Source: Muricoccus nepalensis (GTDB taxonomy: Bacteria > Pseudomonadota > Alphaproteobacteria > Acetobacterales > Acetobacteraceae). Taken from it: DNA of 50,912 nt. The stretch spans positions 1-50,912 of the forward strand of contig NZ_RCZP01000038.1 in the NCBI RefSeq assembly GCF_006438825.1, read 5' to 3'. The notes beneath the pieces are model-generated. The model was given only the letters and a program-made list of their open reading frames with translations, did no database searches and was not told the origin of the DNA. Made by a program: the position numbers and the translations under genes. Below are positions 34,201 through 41,918 of this stretch, one piece after another (positions within the stretch are counted from its first letter, which is position 1; each line of letters starts with the position of its first letter).

Positions 34201-36339
34201 GGCCATGGTCACGGTCACCTCCGCCCGCAGCGGGCGCGAGGCGTCCGGCAGGTTCGGCAGCGCCAGCGCGACCGAGCCCCGCCCCGCCGCGTCCGTCTCC
34301 CCGATCTCGAAGGCCTGCAGCCCCCCGTCGAAGGGCTCCTCCGCCAACCCGAAGCGCCACCCCTTCCAGGCCTCGAACGGCTCCGGATCGACCGCCAGCC
34401 GCATCTCCGCGCTCCCGGTCAGCCCCGCCCCCGGCGCGCCGTAGAGGAAGCGCGCCCCCACCGGCAGCACCAGCGGCGCCCCGGCCGAGAGCGGCCCCGG
34501 CGCCGGCCCCGCCGTCACCTCCAGCCGCTCCGGCACGAAGGCGTCGACCTGGAAGGCGATGCTCGCGACCGGCGGCCGGTTCGGGTCGGTCAGCGCCTCG
34601 ATCGTCCAGCCCCCCGCCGGCGCCCCGGGCGAAATCGTGGGCGACCACAGCACCACCCCCTCCGGCCCCCGCTCCGGCACCGCCTCCAGCGCCACCTGCC
34701 CGTTCGGCCGCCGCAGCCGCAGCCGGATCGGCAGCTCCACCACCCGCCCCGCGGCATCCCGCGGCAGCACCGAGAGCCGCACCGTCTCGCCCGGCCGGTA
34801 GACCCCGCGGTCGAGCCAAAGGAAGGCGTCCACCGGCCCCGGCCAGGCCCGCCCCGTCACCCCCCGGTCCGAGAGGTCGAAGGAGGCCGCCTCGAGGTCG
34901 AGCGAGACGAGGTCCTCCCCCGCCTGCGCGTGCAGCGCGACGGGCGCGACGCCCCCCTCGCCCCGCAGCAACGGCCCCACGAAGCGCGCGAGCCCCGCCG
35001 CGTCCGTCTCCGCCTCCCCCAGCACGTCGTTGTTCCGCGCCACCAGCGAAACCCGCACCCCCGCCCGCGGCCGCGCGTCCCCGAGGCCCCGCGCCTGCAC
35101 CGCCAGCCCCTCCGCCCCCCGCCAGGCCGTGAGGCCAAGGTCCGTCGCCATCACCGGCAGCGCCGCCGCCTCGCCCCCCCGCCCCTCCGCCGCGTTGCGC
35201 GCAACGAGCACGAAGAGCCCGGGCCCGGAGCCCGTCAGCGCGTCGGGCAGCGGCAGCGCCACCCGCTGCGTCGCGTTGCGCCGGAAGCCCGGCACCTCCG
35301 CGCTCCCCTCCCAGACCACCCGCCCCCGCGTCTCCGGCAGCTCCTCCGCGAGGTAGCCGTTCATCGCGCTGCCCAGCCGGACGTCGCGCGTCAGCGGGAC
35401 GAGGTTCCGCTCGCTCACCCGCACCAGGCGCAGCGAGAGCCGCTCCACGTTGGTCGTCGCCACCGTCACCCGCGGCGCCGCGCCCCGCGGCAGGAGGAAG
35501 GCGCCCCCCTCGAAGGCGATGCGCGACGCCCGGTCGGGCATCGAGACCTCCACCGGCAGGTCGGCGCGGAGATTCGCCCCGTCCTCGCCCGGCAGCCCCG
35601 CCCGCAGCACCAGCCGCGTCCGCCGCCCCCAGGGCAGCCCCGCGACGCAGAGCCCGTCGGCCTCCCGCGTCACCGCCAGGCCCGGAAGCGGCGGCTCCGC
35701 CCGCACCCAGTCCTCCGGCTGCCAGCGACCGCCCGCCTGCGGGGCCACGGTGAAGGAAAGGCAGGCCCGCGCCGGCTCGGCCTCGGGCTCCGTCCGCACC
35801 GCCCGCAGCAGCATCCCCGCCGCGCGCCGCACCTCCGCCAGCTGCGCCCGCGCGCCCGCGTCCCCCGGCAGCCGCTCGGCCACCGCCTCCAGCACGCCGA
35901 TCGCCAGCGCCCAGCGCTCCTGCGCCCGCAGCGCGTCCGCCATCAGCCGCAGCGAGGGCACCTCGGCCGCCCCGGCCTCCACGGAATCGAAGTTCCGCCG
36001 CGCCGCGAAGAGCGCCCGCGCGGGATCGGGCGGCACCCGCGCCATCTGCGCCCGCGCCAGCGACAGCCACATCTCCGGCCGGGCCGCGCCCATGCCCAGA
36101 CGCTCCTCCCAGGCCGCGGCGGCCGCGGCGGCGTCGCCCCGCGCCTCCGCCTGCCCCGCCCGCGCCTCCGCCGCCGCCCGCTGCTGCGGCGTCCCCCCCG
36201 CCGGGAAGCGCCGCGCGAGCCCCGAGGCGTAGCGCGACGCCTCGGCCGAAAGCCCGGGCAGCCCGAAATCCTGCGCCGCCCCCGGCCCGGGCGCCCCCAG
36301 CAGGGCCAGCAGCACCGCCAGGAAACCGATCGCGCGCAT
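31234..36339 (-). CDS. Bacterial alpha-2-macroglobulin family protein with thioester motif
   Basis: This 1701-residue secreted protein traps proteases in the periplasm by analogy with E. coli YfhM. It begins with a signal peptide (MRAIGFLAVLLALLGAPGPGAAQ); no lipobox cysteine follows, so it should be soluble and not lipid-anchored as YfhM is. Residues 40-180 are helical and repeat-like, possibly TPR. Macroglobulin domains follow, with the bait-type region and RLMAVAWSGERVGSGARAVTVRDPVV characteristic of the A2M core. The thioester CAEQ occupies residues 1271-1274 (PFLCAEQSASRLLSLV), and a helical complement-like domain surrounds it. Both the PBP1C partner and the A2M are on the minus strand but are separated by four other genes. 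Confidence 0.92.
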   Translation of the reverse strand: MRAIGFLAVLLALLGAPGPGAAQDFGLPGLSAEASRYASGLARRFPAGGTPQQRAAAEARAGQAEARGDAAAAAAAWEERLGMGAARPEMWLSLARAQMARVPPDPARALFAARRNFDSVEAGAAEVPSLRLMADALRAQERWALAIGVLEAVAERLPGDAGARAQLAEVRRAAGMLLRAVRTEPEAEPARACLSFTVAPQAGGRWQPEDWVRAEPPLPGLAVTREADGLCVAGLPWGRRTRLVLRAGLPGEDGANLRADLPVEVSMPDRASRIAFEGGAFLLPRGAAPRVTVATTNVERLSLRLVRVSERNLVPLTRDVRLGSAMNGYLAEELPETRGRVVWEGSAEVPGFRRNATQRVALPLPDALTGSGPGLFVLVARNAAEGRGGEAAALPVMATDLGLTAWRGAEGLAVQARGLGDARPRAGVRVSLVARNNDVLGEAETDAAGLARFVGPLLRGEGGVAPVALHAQAGEDLVSLDLEAASFDLSDRGVTGRAWPGPVDAFLWLDRGVYRPGETVRLSVLPRDAAGRVVELPIRLRLRRPNGQVALEAVPERGPEGVVLWSPTISPGAPAGGWTIEALTDPNRPPVASIAFQVDAFVPERLEVTAGPAPGPLSAGAPLVLPVGARFLYGAPGAGLTGSAEMRLAVDPEPFEAWKGWRFGLAEEPFDGGLQAFEIGETDAAGRGSVALALPNLPDASRPLRAEVTVTMAEPGGRGSKAAATVPVRSASPFVALRPAFRDGSVDDGAEAVVEAALVSPTGEALAGTLRMRLVRERPSWRMAVVGGAARYETVWRDEAVDEAALAVAPGAPGRFARRVGFGRYRLEVSQPGGLAIASIRFRAGWTGSDDPAVPDKVDVAADRRAFAAGEVARLRVSPPFAGRASVAVLTDRVLSVREVEVPAGGAELEVPVEAGWGAGAWVAVTVFRPGDTASAGPRRALGLAWVGLDPAARRLEVALEGEALLRPRGRAEVPVRVMGAAGPAWLTLAAVDEGILRLTRFASPDPAAHFLGRRRLGLDIRDDYGRLIAPAEGEPAVLRQGGDDNFDTAGVQPPQRIVALFSGVVALGADGRAVVPIDLPDFNGELRLMAVAWSGERVGSGARAVTVRDPVVAEALLPRFLAPGDEARLPVLLHNLDLGAGGVRAAVTAEGPLAVDGGASLGGELAPGQRALPFATLRATGAGEGVVRVSVSGPGGYAAVHESRITVRSPRPLAREVVTASLPAGGALAVAPDLSRFVPGTAVVRASWGQPVRYDPAALMRANVDFPFLCAEQSASRLLSLVGFEAEPARAEGMQRAVAQLLDKQRYDGALGLWSASGEADGFVTAYAAEALLRARAAGVTVPEAPLEALLRNLREEADNGAVSEPLERAVQAYRLHALALAGRGLPGAARRLFEELERLPTPLAKAQLGAALARMGDAARAEEAFAQALAAPARRPWHEDYGSAARDSLAVALLLKESGVLAGRVAEAVGRVPGPELTPEAASTQEAAWGVLLAGALGRDGRPVSVSLGGRALRPAPVVSAAVEGRAEARNLGERAVAQSVSVTGLPVVAPPAGRAGMRVARRFFNPDGTALNLDALRQNQVFLMQVEARAETGETHRAMIQQGLPAGWEIVGRLPEGAVPGMAFLGELTAAESFPALDDRFAAAAVLTPEAPVARFAVRLRAVTAGRFELPGAEARDMYRPGVFARQNTGRVVVAPAP

Positions 36340-36515
36340 GGAACCATCCGAGGGCTGTCTGCCCGCGACCCTGGCACAGCCCCCGCCCCGTTTCACCGCC
36401 CGCCCCCCGGCGCCGCCTACCGGAACGGCCCTTCCCCATCGTCATCACGCAATCGTTACAACGGCGCCCGCAACCATTGCCTAGCGTCACCCCCGCACGA
36501 ACCGGGAGAACGGCC

Positions 36516-37418
36516 ATGCGCCGTCCACGCCACGCGCGCCCGATCCTTCCGGCGCTCCTGCTCACGGCCCTCCTCGCGGCCCTCTCCCCGCGCTCCCCGG
36601 CCCAGGCCCAGGCCCAAACCCCGCCGCCCGACCCCGACCTCCTCGCCCGCGGCCGCTACCTCGGCGAGACCGTCGCCTTCTGCGGCGGCTGCCACCACGC
36701 CTTCGGCCCGCGCATGCAGCCCATCGCCGGCATGGAGCTCGCCGGCGGCCGCGTCTTCGCCGAGCGCGGCATGCGCGCCGTCGCCCCCAACATCACCCAG
36801 GACCGCGAGACCGGCATCGGCGACTGGACCGACGCGCAGATCGCCGCCGCCATCCGCGAGGGCCACCGCCCCGACGGCTCCCTCATCGGCCCGCCCATGC
36901 CCGTCGAATCCTACCGCGGCATCGCCGACCGCGACCTTGCCGCCCTCGTCGCCTGGCTCCGCACCGTGCCCCCGGTGCGCCACGCGGTCGCCGAGCGCTC
37001 CGCCTACCCCTTCGCCCTCAGCCCGCACGGCGGCCCCGTGGCGAGCGTCGCGCCGCCCGAGGACACCCCCGTCGCGCGCGGCCGCTACATCGCCGTCAAC
37101 CTCGCCCACTGCATGGACTGCCACTCCGCCCAGCTCTCCGAGGGCCGCGCGGACCCCAACGGCCGCGGCGCCCGCGGCCTCGTGCTGGAGGGGCCCTGGG
37201 GCGTGGTCCAGGCCGCCAACCTCAGCAGCCACCCCGAGCACGGCATCGGCCGCCGCACCGACGAGCAGGTGATCGCCGCCATCACCCGCGGCGTCGCCGC
37301 CGACGGCCGCCCCCTCGCCGCCCCCATGGGCGCCCGCGCGCCCGTCTGGGCAGGCATGACCCCCGGCGACCTCGGGGACGTCCTCGCCTACCTCCGCTCC
37401 CTGCCGCCCCAGGACTGA
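36516..37418 (+). CDS. Diheme c-type cytochrome
   Basis: This 300-residue periplasmic protein has a signal peptide (hydrophobic core PILPALLLTALLAAL, cleavage near AQA) and two heme c sites: CGGCH at residues 56-60 and CMDCH at 199-203. Each lies in a cytochrome c domain with its own C-terminal helix (DLAALVAWLRTVP and DLGDVLAYLRSLP), and APNITQDRETGIGDWTD is typical of the diheme cytochromes attached to alcohol or aldehyde dehydrogenases. It could pass electrons from a periplasmic dehydrogenase to an oxidase, but no such gene adjoins it. GGGAG precedes the ATG at 36516. It is divergent from the alpha-2-macroglobulin gene. Confidence 0.92.
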   Translation: MRRPRHARPILPALLLTALLAALSPRSPAQAQAQTPPPDPDLLARGRYLGETVAFCGGCHHAFGPRMQPIAGMELAGGRVFAERGMRAVAPNITQDRETGIGDWTDAQIAAAIREGHRPDGSLIGPPMPVESYRGIADRDLAALVAWLRTVPPVRHAVAERSAYPFALSPHGGPVASVAPPEDTPVARGRYIAVNLAHCMDCHSAQLSEGRADPNGRGARGLVLEGPWGVVQAANLSSHPEHGIGRRTDEQVIAAITRGVAADGRPLAAPMGARAPVWAGMTPGDLGDVLAYLRSLPPQD

Positions 37419-37493
37419 GCCGCCCGGAAACCGGCGCCGGAAACCAACTCTGGGCGACGCGAGTTGCCCCGCCGCCCCTTCCGGACGATCCGC

Positions 37494-37952
37494 ATGCTCG
37501 CCTCCTTCCTCATCGGCCTCGTCGGCGGCCAGCGCGCCCTGACGCCGCTGGCCGCCGTCTCCCTCGCCGCCGCCCGCGGCGCGCTCCCGCCCGGCAACGG
37601 GGCGCCCTCCCTCCTCGCCAGCCCCCTGGCCGCGGCCGGCGCCCTCGCCCTCGCCGCCGCCGAGCTGGCCGGCGACAAGATGCGCACAGCCCCCGACCGC
37701 ATCGTCCCGGTCGGCCTCGCCGCGCGCTTCGCCACCTCGGCCATCGCCGGCGCCGCCCTCGCCCCGCGCCGGCAGCGCTGGCTCGCCGCCGCGCTGGGCG
37801 GCACCACCGCGGTGCTCGCCTCCTACCCCGGCTGGCGCGCCCGCATCGCCGCCATCCCCCGCCACGGCCAGACGCGGACCGGCCTCGTCGAGGACGCCCT
37901 CGTCATCCTCGCCGCCGCCGCCATCCTGCGGGCCTTCCGCCGCCCCGCCTGA
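37494..37952 (+). CDS. DUF4126 family membrane protein
   Basis: This 152-residue protein is hydrophobic with three or four short membrane segments. The opening MLASFLIGLVGGQRALTPLAAVSLAAARG is the pattern of DUF4126 proteins, and AELAGDKMRTAPDRIVPVGLAARF is also typical. The family has no known function. The ATG at 37494 is used; an in-frame TTG 30 nt earlier would add ten Arg/Pro-rich residues. It follows the cytochrome gene by 75 nt and converges on the MFS gene. Confidence 0.75.
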   Translation: MLASFLIGLVGGQRALTPLAAVSLAAARGALPPGNGAPSLLASPLAAAGALALAAAELAGDKMRTAPDRIVPVGLAARFATSAIAGAALAPRRQRWLAAALGGTTAVLASYPGWRARIAAIPRHGQTRTGLVEDALVILAAAAILRAFRRPA

Positions 37953-37968
37953 CGCCGGGGCCCCGGCG
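37953..37968. terminator. Palindrome between convergent DUF4126 and MFS genes
   Basis: CGCCGGGG (37953-37960) is followed directly by CCCCGGCG (37961-37968), a perfect 16-bp palindrome that overlaps the first gene's stop region. With only 24 nt between the two stops it is the likeliest terminator for both. Confidence 0.35.
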
Positions 37969-37976
37969 ACCGGCCC

Positions 37977-39452
37977 TCAGCGAGCGGCCCCGCCCCCCGC
38001 CCCGTGCCCCGAGGCCGCCGCCCCCGCGTCCCGCGCCAGCCGCCCCGCGATCGGCGCGGCCAGCAGCGGCGGCAGCGCCGCGCCGAGGAAGGCCATGGCG
38101 AAGTCCGGCACCCCCGGCGCCGCCCGCCCCGCCAGCGCCGCCGAGGCCGCGAGCCACGACGCCCCCCAGGTCACGCCGAGCGCCATGGAGAGCTGCTGCG
38201 CCGTCCCCGCGATGGAGGTCGCCGCTGAGAGCTTCCCCCCGGGCACGTCCACGTAGCTCATGGCGTTCGACGCCGTGAACTGCAGGCTCCGCGCCAGCCC
38301 CCCCGCCGCCAGCACGACGAAGACCGCGGCCAGCGGCCAGGACGGGTCGAAGGCCGCGCAGGCCGCGAGCGTCGCCGCCACCACCACCGCGTTCCACATG
38401 AGCACGTTGCGGAACCCGAAGCGCCGCAGCGCCATCGTCGTCATCGGCTTCATCAGGAAGGCGCCGAGCGCGGTGGCCAGCGTCACCATCCCCGACACCG
38501 TCGCCGAGGCCCCGAAGCCGAGCTGCAGAAACAGCGGCAGCAGGAAGGGCGCCGCCCCCGCCCCCACCCGGAAGAGGCTCCCCGCCCCTACCCCCACCGC
38601 GAAGGTCGGGATCGAGAACAGCCCGAGGTCCAGCGCCGGGTGCGGCGCCCGCCGCGCCCAGCGCACGGCGGCCCAGCCGAGCGCGGCGCCGATCGCGAAG
38701 CCGAGCACCGGCAGCCATTCCGCGACAACGCCCCGCCCCACCGTCTCCGCCCCGAACATGAGGCAGGCGAGCGAGGCCCCGATCAGCGTCACCCCCACCA
38801 GGTCGAGCCGCGGCGGCCGCGCCTCGTCGGAGGCCGGCACGAAGCGCCAGACCATCAGCAGCCCGATCGCCGCGATCGGCAGGTTGATCCAGAACACCGC
38901 CCGCCAGGACACGTTGTCCGTCAGCAGCCCGCCCACCGGCGGCCCGAGGATCGGCCCGAGCAGCCCCGGCATGGACAGCCAGGTCGTCGCCCGCACCATC
39001 TCCTCCGGCCGGATCCGCCGCATCAGCAGCAGCCGCGCGACCGGCACCATCATCGCGCCGCCCACCCCCTGCAGCACCCGCGCCGCCACCAGCTCCCCGA
39101 GCCCGCGCGACAGCCCGCACAGCATCGAGGCGAAGGCGAAGACCGCGATCGCCACCATGAAGACCCGCTTCGCGCCGTAGCGGTCCGCGACCCAGCCCGA
39201 GACCGGGATGAACACCGTCAGCGCCACGAGGTAGGAGGTGATCGCCGCCGAGAGATGCAGCGGCTCCGTCCCCAGCTCCCGCGCCATGGTCGGCAGCGCC
39301 GTCGCGATGACGCTCGAGTCGAGGTTCTGCATCAGCAGGGCCGAGGCCACGATCACCGCCACCAGCCGCGTGTTCGTCGGCGGCCGCGGCACCGCCCCCG
39401 GGCCGCCCGCCGCGGCCACGCCCTCCGCCGCGTCCAACCCCGAAACCGCCAC
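37977..39452 (-). CDS. MFS multidrug exporter, DHA2 (EmrB/QacA) type
   Basis: This 491-residue transporter has the 14-helix DHA2 pattern. The first helix contains ASALLMQNLDSSVIATALPTMARELG, motif A is GWVADRYGAKRVF, and motif C in helix 5 is PGLLGPILGPPVGGLL, which marks proton-coupled drug antiporters. It should export hydrophobic or cationic compounds; the substrate is unknown. The start is a GTG at 39452, since the first ATG lies inside helix 1. It follows the SDR gene on the same strand, but a strong hairpin lies between them, so independent expression is likely. Confidence 0.9.
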   Translation of the reverse strand: MAVSGLDAAEGVAAAGGPGAVPRPPTNTRLVAVIVASALLMQNLDSSVIATALPTMARELGTEPLHLSAAITSYLVALTVFIPVSGWVADRYGAKRVFMVAIAVFAFASMLCGLSRGLGELVAARVLQGVGGAMMVPVARLLLMRRIRPEEMVRATTWLSMPGLLGPILGPPVGGLLTDNVSWRAVFWINLPIAAIGLLMVWRFVPASDEARPPRLDLVGVTLIGASLACLMFGAETVGRGVVAEWLPVLGFAIGAALGWAAVRWARRAPHPALDLGLFSIPTFAVGVGAGSLFRVGAGAAPFLLPLFLQLGFGASATVSGMVTLATALGAFLMKPMTTMALRRFGFRNVLMWNAVVVAATLAACAAFDPSWPLAAVFVVLAAGGLARSLQFTASNAMSYVDVPGGKLSAATSIAGTAQQLSMALGVTWGASWLAASAALAGRAAPGVPDFAMAFLGAALPPLLAAPIAGRLARDAGAAASGHGAGGGAAR

Positions 39453-39509
39453 CCCGCCGCCCCCGCGCGCCGCCCGGCCACCGGGCCGCGCCTCAACAGG
39501 GTCCGTATT

Positions 39510-39555
39510 GCGCCCGCCCCGCCCCGCGGGAAACCCTGCGCGGCGGGGCGGGCGC
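39510..39555 (-). terminator. Strong hairpin between SDR and MFS genes
   Basis: A perfect 14-bp inverted repeat (39510-39523 and 39542-39555) encloses an 18-nt loop, beginning 28 nt after the minus-strand SDR stop. It would end the SDR message before the MFS gene. Confidence 0.6.
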
Positions 39556-39583
39556 CAAAAACCCCGCCCCGGCGGGCTCGGCC

Positions 39584-40297
39584 TCAGGCCCCGAAGCCGC
39601 CGTCGATCGTGTGCATCGCGCCCGTGACGAAGCCCGCCTCCGGCCCCGCGAGATAGGCCACCATCGCCGCCACCTCCTCCGGCCGCCCGTGCCGCCGGAT
39701 GGGCATGAGGCCGTAGAGCATGTCCCGCAGCGGCCCGTCCGCCGGGTTCATGTCGGTGTCCAACGGCCCCGGCTGCACCGCGTTCACCGTGATCCCCCGC
39801 GGCCCCAGGTCTCGCGCCAGGCCGCGCACCATCCCCTGCACCGCCGACTTCGTCGCCGCGTAGGCCGCGACCCCCGGGAACCCCGCCCGGTCCCCGTTGA
39901 CCGAGCCGATCACGAGGATCCGCCCGCCGTCGGGCATCCGCCGCGCCGCCTCCACCGCCGCGTGATAGGGCGCGTGGACGTTGACCCGGAACATCCGGTC
40001 CACCACGTCCGGGTCCATCTCCAGCGGGTCGCCCAACAGCGCGACGCCGGCGTTCACCACCAGCACGTCGAGCGGCCCGCTGTCGCGCACCCGCGCGATC
40101 ACCGCGTCCCGGTCCGCGCTGTCCGTCCGCTCCGCCGCGGCGCCGGTCTCCGCCGCCAGCCGCTCCGCCGCCTCCCGGGAGCCGGCGTAGGTGAAGGTCA
40201 CCGCCGCCCCCTCCGCCACCAGGCGCCGCACGATCGCCGCCCCGATCCCCCGGCTTCCGCCGAGCACCAGCGCGCGCTTTCCACCTAGTCCAGCCAT
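39584..40297 (-). CDS. Short-chain dehydrogenase/reductase under TetR control
   Basis: This 237-residue classical SDR has the cofactor motif GGSRGIG, the NAG motif (VVNAGVALLG), a catalytic serine in VIGSVNGDRAG, and Tyr146/Lys150 (YAATK). The ending GFVTGAMHTIDGGFGA is typical. It is shorter than most FabG relatives because of a compact C-terminal half. AAGGAGAG lies upstream of the ATG at 40297. It is divergent from a tetR gene across 76 nt that hold its promoter and two operator-like dyads, so it is very probably the regulator's main target. The substrate is unknown; such pairs often respond to quinones or reactive carbonyls. Confidence 0.92.
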   Translation of the reverse strand: MAGLGGKRALVLGGSRGIGAAIVRRLVAEGAAVTFTYAGSREAAERLAAETGAAAERTDSADRDAVIARVRDSGPLDVLVVNAGVALLGDPLEMDPDVVDRMFRVNVHAPYHAAVEAARRMPDGGRILVIGSVNGDRAGFPGVAAYAATKSAVQGMVRGLARDLGPRGITVNAVQPGPLDTDMNPADGPLRDMLYGLMPIRRHGRPEEVAAMVAYLAGPEAGFVTGAMHTIDGGFGA

Positions 40298-40308
40298 AGG
40301 CCCTCTCC

Positions 40309-40359
40309 TTGATCTCGGATGTAGTGGGCGCTACATAAACCGCCCGCCCGACCCGTCAA
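40309..40359. promoter_or_regulatory. Back-to-back promoters between SDR and tetR sharing one -10 hexamer
   Basis: Toward the SDR (minus strand) a -35 TTGACG (40354-40359, five of six matches to consensus) stands 16 nt from TATGTA (40337-40332). Toward tetR a weaker -35 TTGATC (40309-40314) stands 17 nt from the same bases read as TACATA (40332-40337). Both -10 elements lie in operator 1. Confidence 0.5.
40320..40335. promoter_or_regulatory. TetR operator-like dyad 1, TGTA-N8-TACA
   Basis: The 16-bp dyad TGTAGTGGGCGCTACA extends to a 6-bp perfect arm on each side (ATGTAG and CTACAT, 40319-40336). It covers the predicted -10 of the SDR promoter, where a bound repressor would block it. Its geometry matches operator 2 exactly. 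Confidence 0.65.
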
Positions 40360-40366
40360 GGCATTT

Positions 40367-40382
40367 TGTATTCATGACTACA
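40367..40382. promoter_or_regulatory. TetR operator-like dyad 2, TGTA-N8-TACA, over the tetR start codon
   Basis: The dyad TGTATTCATGACTACA extends to 6-bp arms TTTGTA and TACAAA (40365-40384) and contains the tetR ATG. Its centre is 47 nt from that of operator 1. Binding here would repress tetR itself. Confidence 0.6.
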
Positions 40383-41012
40383 AATTTGCCGAGCCCCCCA
40401 TCGCGCCAGCCGCAACGCCTCCGGGGACGCCCGCGCAAGTTCGACCCCGACGCCGCCGTCGCCACCGCCCAGCGCCTCTTCCAGGCGAGGGGCTACGACG
40501 CGCTCGGCGTCGCCGACCTCACCGAGGCGCTCGGCATCAACCCGCCGAGCTTCTACGCGGCCTTCGGCAGCAAGGCCGGCCTCTTCGCCCGCGTGCTGGA
40601 GCGCTACAGCCGCTGCGACGGCCTGCCGCTCGACGCCCTCCTCGACCCCCGCCGCCCCGTGGGCGAGGCCCTCGCCGCCCTCCTCGAGGAAGCCGCCCGC
40701 CGCTACGCCGCCGGCGCCGCCGACCCGGGCGCGGCGGACCCCGGCGCCGCCGGCTGCCTCGTGATCGAGGGCCAGCGCTGCAACGACCCTGCCGCCCGCG
40801 ACGCCGCCGCTGCCCTCAACGCCACGGCGGTCGGGGCCATCCACGCCTTCGTCGCCGCCCGCCACCCCGACAAGGCCGACACCCTCACCGACTACGCGGT
40901 CGCCGTCCTCACCGGCCTCTCCACCGCCGCCCGCGCCGGCCAGGGCCGCGAGCGCCTGCTCGCCACCGCCGCCCTCGCCGCCGCCGCCGTCCGCGCCGCC
41001 CTCGCGACCTGA
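40374..41012 (+). CDS. TetR/AcrR family transcriptional regulator
   Basis: This 212-residue regulator has an N-terminal helix-turn-helix domain (residues about 22-68: GRPRKFDPDAAVATAQRLFQARGYDALGVADLTEALGINPPSFYAAFGSKAGLFARVLERY), the classic TetR layout. The C-terminal ligand domain includes GCLVIEGQRC with a cysteine that could sense oxidants, and a duplicated AADPGAADPGAAG loop. The ATG at 40374 is embedded in operator 2, and AAGG lies 12 nt before it. It is divergent from the SDR gene it probably represses. GCLV and C-containing forms of this family often regulate SDR reductases. Confidence 0.92.
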   Translation: MTTNLPSPPSRQPQRLRGRPRKFDPDAAVATAQRLFQARGYDALGVADLTEALGINPPSFYAAFGSKAGLFARVLERYSRCDGLPLDALLDPRRPVGEALAALLEEAARRYAAGAADPGAADPGAAGCLVIEGQRCNDPAARDAAAALNATAVGAIHAFVAARHPDKADTLTDYAVAVLTGLSTAARAGQGRERLLATAALAAAAVRAALAT

Positions 41013-41111
41013 CCGCCCCTCCCGCGACCGACATCCGCGCCGCGCGCAACCCCGCCCCCCGCCCGCCCGGCATGTCTTGCAACCGCCCGACCGCGCGCGC
41101 ATTTTCGGCCC

Positions 41112-41918
41112 ATGGACCAGTCCGCCGGGGAATCCCGCCGCATCCCCCTCCACGCGCCCGAGGACTTCGAGGGCATGCGACGCGCCGGCCGCCTCGCGGC
41201 CGAGTGCCTGGACATGATCGCCCCCCACGTCCGCCCCGGCGTGACCACCGGCGCCCTCGACCAACTCTGCCACGACTTCATGGTCGAGCGCGGCGCCACC
41301 CCGGCCACGCTGGGCTACCGCGGCTACACGAAGTCCTCCTGCATCAGCATCAACCACGTCGTCTGCCACGGCATCCCCGGCGACCGCGTGATCGCCGACG
41401 GCGACATCCTCAACATCGACGTGACGCCCCTCCTCGACGGCTGGCACGGCGACACCTCGCGCATGTACGTGGCCGGCACCGCCTCCACCAAGGCGCGCCT
41501 GCTGATGGACGTCACCTACGAGAGCCTCCTGCGCGGCATCGCGGCCGTCCGCCCCGGCAACACGCTCGGCGACATCGGCCACGCCATCCAGAGCTACGTC
41601 GAGAAGCACCGCTTCTCCGTCGTGCGCGACTTCTGCGGCCACGGCGTCGGCCGCAAGTTCCACGCGCCGCCGAACATCCTCCACTTTGGCCGCCCGGGCG
41701 AAGGCCCCGTCCTCAAGCCCGGCATGTTCTTCACGATCGAGCCCATGGTGAACGCCGGCCGCCCCGAGGTGAAGGTGCTCGACGACGGCTGGACGGCCGT
41801 CACGCGCGACCGCTCCCTCTCCGCCCAGTTCGAGCACATGGTCGGCGTGACCGAGACCGGCTGCGAGGTCTTCACCCTCTCCCCCGCCGGCCTGCACAAG
41901 CCCCCCTACGCGGCGTGA
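41112..41918 (+). CDS. map: Type I methionine aminopeptidase
   Basis: This 268-residue enzyme removes the initiator methionine from new proteins. The family segments with metal ligands are all present: INHVVCHGIP, the first Asp in ILNIDVTPLLDGWHGDTSRMY (two Asp ligands), the His in FCGHGVGRKFH, the Glu in MFFTIEPMVNAG, and the Glu in SAQFEHMVGVTETGCEV. The length is normal for the type I form. Its stop overlaps the next gene's start (GTGA), so the carbonic anhydrase is translated in coupling. GTP-cyclohydrolase or RpsB neighbours seen elsewhere are absent. Confidence 0.95.
   Translation: MDQSAGESRRIPLHAPEDFEGMRRAGRLAAECLDMIAPHVRPGVTTGALDQLCHDFMVERGATPATLGYRGYTKSSCISINHVVCHGIPGDRVIADGDILNIDVTPLLDGWHGDTSRMYVAGTASTKARLLMDVTYESLLRGIAAVRPGNTLGDIGHAIQSYVEKHRFSVVRDFCGHGVGRKFHAPPNILHFGRPGEGPVLKPGMFFTIEPMVNAGRPEVKVLDDGWTAVTRDRSLSAQFEHMVGVTETGCEVFTLSPAGLHKPPYAA

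Noticed and set aside
31543-37272. A very long plus-strand open frame (over 1900 codons) opposite the A2M gene
   Set aside because: It is rich in Arg, His, Pro and Gln without any domain pattern, and it runs across the opposing A2M and the cytochrome gene in another frame. Open shadows are expected at this GC content.
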